This document shows, one piece after another, positions 55,421-64,000 of a DNA stretch of 64,000 nt. Under the pieces are notes generated by a model. It was not told where the DNA came from. It did not search any database and worked only from the letters and a program-made list of their open reading frames with translations. The translations under genes were made by a program, and so were the position numbers. This stretch comes from Candidatus Opimibacter iunctus (GTDB taxonomy: Bacteria > Bacteroidota > Bacteroidia > Chitinophagales > Saprospiraceae). Every line of letters starts with the position of its first letter. Position 1 is the stretch's first letter. The stretch lies in NCBI GenBank assembly GCA_016716665.1, contig JADJVH010000006.1, positions 248,001 through 312,000 of the forward strand, read 5' to 3'.

Positions 55421-58400
55421 ATGAACCAAAATATCCTACATATACTTAAGAGTGGCAAGATAGCCCTGCGCATGGCATTTATCCTGTGCAGTCTGCTGTT
55501 GATGTCAACACAGGAGGCAAAGGCCACACACATTGTTGGTGGTAATGTAACCTACCGGTGCCTTGGGAATAACCAATATGAGATCAGGCTATCCCTGCGC
55601 AGGGATTGCTTGCTCGGTGCGTCTGATGCACAATTTGATGATCCGGCATCTATTGGTTTTTTCGATGCCACCACAAATCAACCCCTGACCTTTGTTGGTT
55701 TCGGCGGGCAGTTGTTAATGGATTTTAATGAATCCGATACGCTAAATGAGATTTTAGTTAGTGATTGTAGTATCGCCGGAAATCCAGTCTGTGTCCACCA
55801 GACCACGTATGTGGATACGATATTTCTTCCTTTCTGGCAGAATGGGTATAAAATGGTGTATCAACGTTGCTGTAGAAATGGATCACTTAACAATATCCTC
55901 AATCCGCTGAACACGGGTATGACCCTTGTAGCAGAATTATCTGCAACTGCACAGTCTGTATGCAAGAGTTCACCACAGATTGGATCTTATCCTCCGATTT
56001 ATATCTGTGTCAATAAGGACATCAATTTTATCCCAAATGCATTTGACAGCCAGGGCGACTCCCTTGGCTTTAGCCTGGCAACACCATACACTGGCGGCGA
56101 TATCGTTAACAACATGCCACAGCCGCCTAATCTCCCTCCGTATGCACTGGTCAATTGGCGGCCGCCTTACAGTCTGGCCAATATTTGCGGCGGTGTGCCT
56201 ATAACGATTGATCCGGTGACGGGGAGAATCACAGGAAGGCCTAATACGATAGGGCAGTTTATTGTGACTATTGTGATCACCTCTTACAGAGATGGGGTTG
56301 AGCTTTGCCAGACAAGGGTTGACTTCCAATACAATGTGCGTGCATGTCGTGATGTACCTGTGGCCGACTTTGTAGCTCCTGATCTGACCTGCGACAATCT
56401 CACGGTCAATTTTGTCAATACATCACAAAATGCTGATCATTATCTCTGGATTTTTGATTCCGCTAATCCAAACGGAGGAGACTCAACTGAAGTTGAAAAT
56501 CCTACACATACCTTTGATCATGATGGGTTTTATGACGTGACCCTCATGGTGCATGACAGTGACATGATCTGTTATGATACCATTGTCAAGCAGATTGGTG
56601 TATTCACATCCCAGCTCAATGCTGAGTTTTCCTATAGCTCAAATTCTTGTACAGATGGAATTGTGTTAAACGCCACTGATCTCTCCTCTGATCCTGAATA
56701 TCCAATTGCAAGTTGGGAATGGCTGCTGACCTATCCGGGAGGGGTCATACCAAGTACACAGCAGAACCCGTCCTTTAGTTTTGATATTGATGAACCCTCA
56801 ACAGTCTTCCTTGTGCTGATTGTGACTGATATAAATGGTTGTACTGCCTCTGAGGCCAAATCTTTTCAGGTACAGGAACTCGATTTTCAATTCAATCCAG
56901 AAGCAGACAGCATCTGTAAAGGGGAGTCTGTACACTTGCTTTTAAATGGAGATCCCTCACTCACATATACATGGACACCTCCAAATGGACTAAACCTTAA
57001 TGATCCTTGGGATCCAATTGCATTTCCAGGGATTTCCGAGACTTACATTGGTACTGTTACAGATGGGGTTTGTACGATTTCCGATACTATTCACGTTGGA
57101 GTGCAGCAACTGCCTAATCTGGCATTCACCTATTCCACTGATTGTAAGAGTCTGGTTGTTCAGTTTGCAAATGCTTCCACCAATGGAACGAACTATCATT
57201 GGGATTTCGGCGACCCTGCTGTCACAGATGATACATCCAACCTGGTCAATCCTACCTATACCTACGATCAGTCAGGAACATATATAGTCACCTTATCCTC
57301 AAGAGATGGCTGTGATGTTTCGGTTTCACAAGTGATTACGGCCAATGCAATTACGGAGCAACTAGATGAGCAGACCGTCAATTGCTTTAATAACAATATA
57401 GAACTCAATCCGGATTTCAATCCAGCTTACACTTATGTGTGGGCGCCAGCGGGATTGCTGACTGATATAAATTCACCTAACCCTTCAGCTACAGTAGTCA
57501 ACGATACCTGGTTTTATGTAACCATTTCGGAGGCATCATTGCCTGGATGTGAAATCGTAGATAGTATCCTTGTAGTTGTTCCTGATGAGTTCGATATAGA
57601 CGCTGCTAATGATATCACCAGTTGCGATTTTGATGACGTAGTCCTCAATGCAACAGTTACCGGTAATACAAATGTTACGGTGACATGGAAAGATCTGGAT
57701 GGCAATGTATTAGGCAGTGGTTTGCAACTGACTGTCAACCCACCTATTACGACAACTTATGTTGTAATGGCAATGGATACACTTGGATGTTTAAAGGCAG
57801 ACACTGTTGTGGTTCTCAAGCCAGACCCGACCTTTGATATTGTCACTATCCCTGATGACACCACATACTGCTACATACAGACCATTACAATTATGGCTAT
57901 GTCCGTTCCGGGCGTAACCTTTGAATGGTTCAATGCTAACAATGAGTTGATCGGAACCGGAAGCAAGATTGATGTAACACCGGGAGTTTATACCTGTTAT
58001 TATGTGATCGGTACTGATTTATTAGGTTGCCAGGCAGCTGATACCATTTGTCTGTCACCAACATATTTTGAAGTCCAGATTTCATCAGAAGATGTTGACT
58101 TCTGCAGCGGAGGCGAGGCCGTCTTGAACGTCAATGCCATTGACGGCGTCACCTACGAGTGGTTTGATGCGAATAACCAGCCTATTGGCACAGGATTGAC
58201 TGTGACTGTTTCACCTGCTGATACCAGTTGTTATCATGTCATTGGTACCAATGCGCTTGGCTGTCAGGATGCAGATACTCTTTGTGTAAATCCTGTTTTC
58301 TTTGATCTTGACATCACGGGTACTAATGGTGTATGCCTTGGTGATCCTGCAGTGATTACGGTAACAGACCATAATGGTCAAAGCCTTAGTTATCTATGGG

Positions 58401-59056
58401 ATCCAACGGGGGCCATCACGCCAAGCATAACAGTCAATCCAACCGTGACCACTACCTATACGGTAACTGTCACGAATAATACACTTGGTTGTACTGAAGT
58501 GTTGAGTTATACAGTAGAGGTATTTTCCTTTGATCCTCCGATTGTCATAACTGCTGATCCTGATACTGTTTATCTGGGTAATACAACACAATTGGAAGTC
58601 AACCAGAATCCTAACTACGACTATGTGTGGTCAGCGTCGACCGGTGAAGTGGTCAGTCCGATTTATAATCCGGTGGTTACTCCTTCTGGTTCGACTATAT
58701 ACTGCGTGACGGTCACCGATGAACATGGCTGTACAGGTACTGCCTGTATCTCCGTAAATGTGCCGGAGTTGATGTGTAATGAAGAGGCGATCTTTCTTCC
58801 TAATGCCTTCACGCCAAACGGTGATGGTGAGAATGATGTACTTTATGTCCGCAGTAATTTCGTTACCTCCATGGAGTTGAATATCTACAACCGATGGGGA
58901 CAAAAAGTATTTACCAGCAAGGATATTAACATTGGTTGGGACGGTACATTTAACGGACAGGAGCTCCAGCCGGATGTCTTTGGGTATTACCTTGATGTGG
59001 GATGTCCTGATGGCCAAAAGTACTTTGAAAAGGGAAATATCACCTTGCTACACTAG
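55421..59056 (+). CDS. T9SS type B cargo adhesin with PKD domains
   Basis: 1211 residues. A signal peptide (LLLMSTQEAKA) is followed by HIVGGNVTYRCLGNNQYEIRL, an N-terminal domain seen in many gliding-motility-associated proteins. PKD modules lie at about 315-395 (VNTSQNADHYLWIFD) and 560-640 (NASTNGTNYHWDFGD). From about 640 onward come Ig-like repeats with VTWKDLDG and FEWFNANNELIG. The last about 90 residues (EAIFLPNAFTPNGDGENDVLYV to YFEKGNITLLH) are the type B sorting domain. It is probably the surface adhesin served by the two upstream genes. Confidence 0.9.
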   Translation: MNQNILHILKSGKIALRMAFILCSLLLMSTQEAKATHIVGGNVTYRCLGNNQYEIRLSLRRDCLLGASDAQFDDPASIGFFDATTNQPLTFVGFGGQLLMDFNESDTLNEILVSDCSIAGNPVCVHQTTYVDTIFLPFWQNGYKMVYQRCCRNGSLNNILNPLNTGMTLVAELSATAQSVCKSSPQIGSYPPIYICVNKDINFIPNAFDSQGDSLGFSLATPYTGGDIVNNMPQPPNLPPYALVNWRPPYSLANICGGVPITIDPVTGRITGRPNTIGQFIVTIVITSYRDGVELCQTRVDFQYNVRACRDVPVADFVAPDLTCDNLTVNFVNTSQNADHYLWIFDSANPNGGDSTEVENPTHTFDHDGFYDVTLMVHDSDMICYDTIVKQIGVFTSQLNAEFSYSSNSCTDGIVLNATDLSSDPEYPIASWEWLLTYPGGVIPSTQQNPSFSFDIDEPSTVFLVLIVTDINGCTASEAKSFQVQELDFQFNPEADSICKGESVHLLLNGDPSLTYTWTPPNGLNLNDPWDPIAFPGISETYIGTVTDGVCTISDTIHVGVQQLPNLAFTYSTDCKSLVVQFANASTNGTNYHWDFGDPAVTDDTSNLVNPTYTYDQSGTYIVTLSSRDGCDVSVSQVITANAITEQLDEQTVNCFNNNIELNPDFNPAYTYVWAPAGLLTDINSPNPSATVVNDTWFYVTISEASLPGCEIVDSILVVVPDEFDIDAANDITSCDFDDVVLNATVTGNTNVTVTWKDLDGNVLGSGLQLTVNPPITTTYVVMAMDTLGCLKADTVVVLKPDPTFDIVTIPDDTTYCYIQTITIMAMSVPGVTFEWFNANNELIGTGSKIDVTPGVYTCYYVIGTDLLGCQAADTICLSPTYFEVQISSEDVDFCSGGEAVLNVNAIDGVTYEWFDANNQPIGTGLTVTVSPADTSCYHVIGTNALGCQDADTLCVNPVFFDLDITGTNGVCLGDPAVITVTDHNGQSLSYLWDPTGAITPSITVNPTVTTTYTVTVTNNTLGCTEVLSYTVEVFSFDPPIVITADPDTVYLGNTTQLEVNQNPNYDYVWSASTGEVVSPIYNPVVTPSGSTIYCVTVTDEHGCTGTACISVNVPELMCNEEAIFLPNAFTPNGDGENDVLYVRSNFVTSMELNIYNRWGQKVFTSKDINIGWDGTFNGQELQPDVFGYYLDVGCPDGQKYFEKGNITLLH

Positions 59057-59152
59057 ATAAGTCATTGATAATATGATATTTGCGGGCCCGGAATGTTTCT
59101 ATTCCGGGTCTGCTATTTTTTACTCAATTTTGCAGCCTCACTCAAAGGGTAT

Positions 59153-60055
59153 ATGCAGGAAGAATCAAAAAGCTGGTATCAGCGATTACGCCACGGCATA
59201 CAGACTGCGACCAAGTCAAAGAAGGAAACCCCGGACGGGCTTTGGTACAAATGTGAACAGTGTAATGAGACCAGTACAGTAAAGGATCTCAAAGAGAACT
59301 TTTACAAATGTCCCAAGTGTCAGCACCATGAGCGTATCGGCTCTAAGGAATATTTCCAACTCATTTTTGATGAGGGGTATACCCGATTGTTTGATGACAT
59401 CATTTCCTATGACTTTCTGGAATTTACAGACCTCAAGCCTTATGGTGAGCGCCTGGAGGATGCAAGGAAGAAGACAGGCCTTGATGATGCCATGGCTGTC
59501 GCTGCAGGTACTGTTGACGAACAACCATTGGTAATAGCTGCGATGGACTTCAGGTTTATCGGAGGGAGTATGGGGTCTGTCGTTGGAGAAAAGATTGCCA
59601 GGGCGATCGATTATGGGATCAAGAACAACATTCCGGTGATGATCATCTCACGTTCAGGTGGTGCACGGATGATGGAGTCTGCTTTTTCTTTGATGCAAAT
59701 GGCCAAGACTTCAGCTAAGCTATCTCAATTGGCTGCTGCAAAAGTGCCTTATATCTCCTTGATGACAGATCCTACGACAGGTGGTGTCACTGCCAGTTAT
59801 GCTATGTTGGGCGATTTTAATCTTGCAGAGCCAGGAGCATTAATTGGCTTCGCCGGTCCACGGGTTATCAGGGAGACTATCAAGAAAGATCTTCCTGAAG
59901 GATTTCAAACTTCAGAGTTCTTGCTGGAGCATGGATTTCTCGATTTTATCGTTGACAGGAGTGAGCTGAGGACAAAGTTGGCCACCTTACTCATGTTGAT
60001 TGAAAACAGGGCTAAGCCAAGGAAATCTGTTACGCCTGCAGTTCCACAACAATAA
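59153..60055 (+). CDS. accD: Acetyl-CoA carboxylase carboxyltransferase subunit beta
   Basis: 300 residues from the ATG at 59153. An earlier in-frame ATG (59093) would give a non-family leader. The N-terminal zinc ribbon is Cys34-x2-Cys37 and Cys53-x2-Cys56. The carboxyltransferase core contains MDFRFIGGSMGSVVGEK, SRSGGARMMESAFSLMQM, LMTDPTTGGVTASYAMLGD and AGPRVIRETI. With AccA it transfers the carboxyl group from biotin to acetyl-CoA in fatty acid synthesis. Its last 26 bp overlap the convergent bshC gene. Confidence 0.97.
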   Translation: MQEESKSWYQRLRHGIQTATKSKKETPDGLWYKCEQCNETSTVKDLKENFYKCPKCQHHERIGSKEYFQLIFDEGYTRLFDDIISYDFLEFTDLKPYGERLEDARKKTGLDDAMAVAAGTVDEQPLVIAAMDFRFIGGSMGSVVGEKIARAIDYGIKNNIPVMIISRSGGARMMESAFSLMQMAKTSAKLSQLAAAKVPYISLMTDPTTGGVTASYAMLGDFNLAEPGALIGFAGPRVIRETIKKDLPEGFQTSEFLLEHGFLDFIVDRSELRTKLATLLMLIENRAKPRKSVTPAVPQQ

Positions 60056-61619
60056 AGTTTTCGTCAAAGGGATCACATATCGTGATCATGTCTTCAATCC
60101 ATTTTGGTCCATATTGGGCATAGAAAGACAAGAAGTTTTCGTTGCGTTCCTGCAATCCGTTTTCCGGAAATAGTTTTTCCTTTAGTTTCTGGATACGCTT
60201 CAGGTTAGTATCCTGCAATTGCTTTTCGGCCCGCATCAGCCGCGATCCAAGTTGCTCAAATTGCTTGGATTGTTTTGTCTCCTCAGCAAGTATAGCAGAG
60301 GCCAATGTGGGGTCAATTTTTTCCGCTTTGGCTGATAGCGCTTCATAAGCTGACTTGATCATTTGCTGTTCTTCTTCAAAGCTAAGTTCCGCCTGGCTGT
60401 GACGCTTCAGGTATGATTTGACTATAGAATCATAATCTGATAAGAGATCCTCCCACGTGATATCTGCTTTTTGCATTTGTGCGAAAGTGCCGGCATCTAT
60501 CAACATCAGCGAGTTGCGCCTGATCAGCATTGGAAAGTGCACACCTGCAGCGGCAAACTGAGATTTGCGTTCCAGCCAATAAGCTATCTCGCCGCCTCCA
60601 CCGATATATGCCAGGTTTGGTAGAATAGTTTCCTGATATAAAGGCCTCATGATCACATTAGGGCTGAATCGTTCAGGATGACTTTTCAATTCTTCAATTG
60701 CTTCTTCTACTGAATAGGTAACATCGCTTTCCAATCGCTTTATACCACCTTCTACCACATCAAGTCTTTCTCGCATGCCATCAGTCATGTAGAATAGATT
60801 CAGCGGACGGCAAAAGGCCTGTGCCTTGAATCCTGCAGTTTCCAGGGTGGATTGGGTTTGTGGTACATATTTTATAGAAAACTGTTCCCTGATTTCCTTT
60901 TCCATCAACGGAACAAAGGCTCTTTTTAATTCGGGATCATCCATGTTGATCACTACGAGACCCAGATGTCCAAACAAGGTATGGATGAGCATGTGATGAA
61001 ACTGCCCATAGCTGGTAGCTTTTTCAAGACACGTTTGCAGCATCTCTTTAATACCTCCCCCAAAAGGTGTATTAGAAAAGATCTCAGTAACCGTCCCGAT
61101 GACATTGTCAAGTCCTTCAAGGGATAATCTACCACATGGACCTGAAGCAGTGCGTTCCCATTGATACCTGCGTCCGAACAGATTAAAGTGGTTGACTTCT
61201 TCCCAGTCATGGTCTTCACCTCCGATGACGAATACCGGAACAACCGTATGTCCCGGTATGGATTGACTGAGATCGCCGGCCAGATGAATCGTTGATGCAA
61301 TTTTATAGATATGATACAACGGACCAGTCAATAATGTCGGCTGATGAGCTGTGGTGACCGTGTATGTGTTTTCATTGAGCAGGATATTCTCGCTGACTGG
61401 TAGCGAAATACCCAGGGCCTGATATTGTTTTTGCAAAGCACGCACTAATAAGGTGCGGTCAACCGGAAAATTTTTACGTTGGTTTATGACTTCCTGAAAT
61501 AGCTTAAAGTCAGCAGGGTAAGACACAAAGGGTGCCAGTGCCGGATTATGCGTGAGATATGCCAGGTCGGTGTGGCTCCATAGGTTTAGTCGTGTATATG
61601 CTACCTGGTTTACCTTCAT
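60030..61619 (-). CDS. bshC: Bacillithiol biosynthesis cysteine-adding enzyme BshC
   Basis: 529 residues. It adds cysteine to GlcN-malate, the last step of bacillithiol synthesis. Family features: TVTTAHQPTLLTGPLYHIYKIAS, VPVFVIGGEDHDWEEVNH with the Rossmann-like active site, RPLYQETILPNLAYIGGGGEIAYWLE, and a C-terminal coiled coil (SKQFEQLGSRLMRAEKQ). Length is normal. The ends of bshC and accD overlap, so their transcripts are antisense for at least 26 bp. The other bsh genes are not in the window. Confidence 0.95.
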   Translation of the reverse strand: MKVNQVAYTRLNLWSHTDLAYLTHNPALAPFVSYPADFKLFQEVINQRKNFPVDRTLLVRALQKQYQALGISLPVSENILLNENTYTVTTAHQPTLLTGPLYHIYKIASTIHLAGDLSQSIPGHTVVPVFVIGGEDHDWEEVNHFNLFGRRYQWERTASGPCGRLSLEGLDNVIGTVTEIFSNTPFGGGIKEMLQTCLEKATSYGQFHHMLIHTLFGHLGLVVINMDDPELKRAFVPLMEKEIREQFSIKYVPQTQSTLETAGFKAQAFCRPLNLFYMTDGMRERLDVVEGGIKRLESDVTYSVEEAIEELKSHPERFSPNVIMRPLYQETILPNLAYIGGGGEIAYWLERKSQFAAAGVHFPMLIRRNSLMLIDAGTFAQMQKADITWEDLLSDYDSIVKSYLKRHSQAELSFEEEQQMIKSAYEALSAKAEKIDPTLASAILAEETKQSKQFEQLGSRLMRAEKQLQDTNLKRIQKLKEKLFPENGLQERNENFLSFYAQYGPKWIEDMITICDPFDENFIVVELQA

Positions 61620-61769
61620 ATCATTTGATCGCTTAAGGGCTTGTTGCTAGCCAAACACCCCTGGGATAAATTGGTTCAGGCGGCAAGTTATCAAATCCCT
61701 CCCGCCTGACGATTGCAGGTGGTTTTCTTTTAGCATTCTTTATCTTGCGGGCTCTAAATCTGATATCAA

Positions 61770-64000
61770 ATGTATAGTCTTAGATCCGGAGGCTCCCGTA
61801 TTGCCTCAGTCATTTTCTTATTGTGCTTTCTCGCTTTGTCAGGTCCCGCATCCAGTCAGGATTCTAAAGGAAAAAAGGAAGCCACCTCAGCCGCAAAGGC
61901 ACAAAAGGTTACCAAAACAGGATTTGATACCCTGGCGATCACAGGCCTCAAATTCAGGAGCATCGGTCCGTCGCTTACCTCAGGCAGGATTTCAGACTTT
62001 GCAGTAGATCCAAAAAATCACAAGCGATACTTTGTCGCAGCCAGTGCCGGTGGCGTATGGCGCACTACCAATGCGGGGACCACTTTCGAGCCTGTCTTTG
62101 ATGGTGAAGGGTCATATTCCATAGGAACCATTGTCATCGACCCCACTAACTCGAATGTGGTATGGGTAGGTAGTGGTGAAAACAATAATCAGCGTTCGGT
62201 ATCCTATGGCGATGGTGTATACAAGTCTATTGACGGAGGCACATCATGGAAAAACGTAGGGCTCAAGAACAGTGAACATATCGGGCGCATTGTGGTCAAT
62301 CCCAAAGACCCAAGCATCGTCTATGTTGCTGCTATCGGGCCTCTTTGGGCTGACGGAGGGGACAGAGGGGTATATCGCTCAAAAGACGGGGGTACCACAT
62401 GGGAACAAGTACTGAAGATAGATGAGCATACCGGCGTCAATGATATAGTGATGGATCCACGTGATCCCAATGTGTTATATGCCAGTGGATTTCAGCGTCG
62501 CAGGCATGTGTTTACCTACCTGGGTGGAGGGCCTCAGTCTACAATCTACAAATCTGTTGACGGAGGTACTACATGGAACAAATCAGCAGAGGGTTTGCCT
62601 GGTGTTGATATAGGTCGTATCGGGCTGGCGATCTCACCTGTCAATCCAGAAGTGATCTATGCTATGGTCGAAGCAGCATCTGGGAAAGGAGGATTATTCA
62701 AGAGTACCAACAGGGGTGGATCATGGGAAAAAATGAGTGGATATGCCTCAGCAGGTAATTATTATGCCGAGCTGGTTCCGGATCCTGTGGATGAAAACAG
62801 GCTTTATGGTATGGATACCTGGATGCAGGTTTCGAATGATGGCGGTAAGAGCTGGGGCAATGTGGGAGAAGATTTTAAACATGTAGATAACCATTGCCTA
62901 TGGATCGATCCATCAGATCATGACCACTTGATCGCAGGATGCGATGGTGGCGTATATGAGACCTGGGACCTGGCCAAGACATGGCAATTTAAAGCCAACC
63001 TTCCGGTGACGCAATTTTATAAGGTTTCGGTAGACAATGCGGAGCCGTTTTACAATATCTATGGGGGTACACAAGATAATTTCAGCCTTGGCGGACCTTC
63101 GCGTACAATATCCGGGAATGGCATTTCTAATGAACAGTGGTTTATCACCCATGGTGGAGATGGATTTGAAACTCAGGTCGACCCACAAAATCCAAATATT
63201 GTTTATTCACAAAGCCAGTATGGCGGCCTGGTTCGATATGATAAAGTGAGTGGGGAAGAGACCGGTATCCAGCCTCATGAGCGTGAAGGGGAAGACACCT
63301 ATCGTTGGAATTGGGATGCCCCACTTGTAGTCAGTGCACATGTTCCCGGTAGACTTTACTTCGCTGCCAACAAAGTATTTGTCAGTGAAGACCGAGGGAA
63401 TAGCTGGACCGTGATCAGTGAAGACCTGACCAGGCAGATAGACCGTAACAAGCTGAAAGTGATGGGGCGTGTATGGGGTATAGATGCTGTAGCCAAAAAC
63501 CAATCTACCTCTCCGTATGGAAACATTGTTGCCTTTGCAGAATCACCCCGCGATCCCAATCTCTTGTATGCAGGTACGGATGATGGATTGATCCAGGTGA
63601 CTACAGACCGCGGCAAGACATGGAGAAAGATTGACCATATCGCGGGTGCACCGGATACCTCGTATGTCAATATGATCGTTGCATCATCCCATGATGCCAA
63701 TGTGGTGTATGCTTGCTACAATCATCATAAATACGGTGATTTCAAGCCTTATGTCTTTGTCAGTAAGGACAAAGGACAAACGTGGACTAGTATTTCCTCA
63801 AATCTCCCTGAGCGAGGCACCGTTTATGCCATTGCAGAGGATCATGTTGACCCACAATTGTTATTTGTGGGTACGGAATTCAGTTGCTATGTTTCCAATT
63901 CAGGTGGAAAGAGCTGGAAGAAACTTGCCAATGGGTTGCCAACTGTAGCGATCAAGGATATCGCCATCCAGCAGCGTGAAAATGATCTGGTGTTGGGTAC
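61770..64000 (+). CDS. Exported BNR/sortilin-like propeller protein, N-terminal part (cut by window end)
   Basis: The frame is open from the ATG at 61770 to the window end, at least 743 residues. The signal peptide (VIFLLCFLALSGPASSQD) is followed by a Lys-rich stretch and then Asp-box blades: TTNAGTTFEPVFDG, SIDGGTSWKNVG, SKDGGTTWEQV, STNRGGSWEKMSG and SKDKGQTWTSI. It is a paralogue of the protein at 46391, sharing the opening pattern LKFRSIGPSLTSGRISDFAV against FTLRNVGPAGMSGRITAIDV. No catalytic residues are evident, so the function is unknown. Confidence 0.82.
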   Translation, partial: MYSLRSGGSRIASVIFLLCFLALSGPASSQDSKGKKEATSAAKAQKVTKTGFDTLAITGLKFRSIGPSLTSGRISDFAVDPKNHKRYFVAASAGGVWRTTNAGTTFEPVFDGEGSYSIGTIVIDPTNSNVVWVGSGENNNQRSVSYGDGVYKSIDGGTSWKNVGLKNSEHIGRIVVNPKDPSIVYVAAIGPLWADGGDRGVYRSKDGGTTWEQVLKIDEHTGVNDIVMDPRDPNVLYASGFQRRRHVFTYLGGGPQSTIYKSVDGGTTWNKSAEGLPGVDIGRIGLAISPVNPEVIYAMVEAASGKGGLFKSTNRGGSWEKMSGYASAGNYYAELVPDPVDENRLYGMDTWMQVSNDGGKSWGNVGEDFKHVDNHCLWIDPSDHDHLIAGCDGGVYETWDLAKTWQFKANLPVTQFYKVSVDNAEPFYNIYGGTQDNFSLGGPSRTISGNGISNEQWFITHGGDGFETQVDPQNPNIVYSQSQYGGLVRYDKVSGEETGIQPHEREGEDTYRWNWDAPLVVSAHVPGRLYFAANKVFVSEDRGNSWTVISEDLTRQIDRNKLKVMGRVWGIDAVAKNQSTSPYGNIVAFAESPRDPNLLYAGTDDGLIQVTTDRGKTWRKIDHIAGAPDTSYVNMIVASSHDANVVYACYNHHKYGDFKPYVFVSKDKGQTWTSISSNLPERGTVYAIAEDHVDPQLLFVGTEFSCYVSNSGGKSWKKLANGLPTVAIKDIAIQQRENDLVLG

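Noticed and set aside
61801..62007. 68-residue reading frame at the start of the last gene
   Set aside because: It is out of frame with the propeller protein that begins at 61770 and has no features of its own.

Overview
The window comes from a member of the Bacteroidota, most likely of the Saprospiraceae or a close relative. The support is type IX secretion (T9SS) cargo with type A and type B C-terminal sorting domains, a PorP/SprF protein beside a PorE-like OmpA protein, a PA0069-type radical SAM protein, bacillithiol synthesis (BshC), promoters that fit TTTG/TAnnTTTG, and starts without a clear Shine-Dalgarno sequence. It is ordinary chromosome with one small mobile element. I saw no tRNA, rRNA or CRISPR array.

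Layout. 1-2.6 kb: end of an amidohydrolase, a porin, and SSB. 2.6-3.7 kb: a Y1/HUH (REP-associated-like) transposase between two 168-bp direct repeats built from palindromic GC-rich units. 3.9-8.6 kb: a long TPR protein and its outer-membrane partner. 8.7-13.5 kb: aroE, proline dehydrogenase, a small barrel protein, and typA. 13.6-16.6 kb (minus): ECF sigma factor, a protein joining an inner-membrane segment to an outer-membrane barrel, and a lipoprotein. 17-22 kb: radical SAM protein, T9SS cargo, CBS protein, and two tandem ArfB-like genes, one of which has lost its GGQ motif. 22.2-28.7 kb: TetR-TolC-adaptor-RND efflux operon. 28.8-36 kb: Kazal-type lipoprotein, DUF2238 membrane protein, and a roughly 1750-residue type B T9SS adhesin. 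36-40.5 kb: ridA-queE; pyrE, M42 peptidase and UbiA-like protein; Nudix. 40.5-46.3 kb: YggS, deoxynucleoside kinase, LolD/MacB-type ATPase, cobalamin adenosyltransferase, DUF6580 protein, M1 aminopeptidase. 46.4-51.9 kb: BNR-propeller protein, class III sirtuin, and NAD(P)HX repair enzyme. 52.2-59 kb: T9SS locus (PorP/SprF, PorE-like, PKD adhesin). 59.1-64 kb: accD, bshC, and a second BNR-propeller protein cut by the window end.

Five apparent genes are broken by small indels, mostly one-base changes in A, T or G runs. After correction each reads as one continuous protein, so I treat them as probable sequence errors or very recent lesions, not as old pseudogenes. Several intergenic spaces carry degenerate 7-bp tandem repeats, often as inverted pairs between convergent genes; this is the most unusual genome-scale feature here. 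The tandem ArfB pair with one non-catalytic copy is the most interesting gene-level observation.
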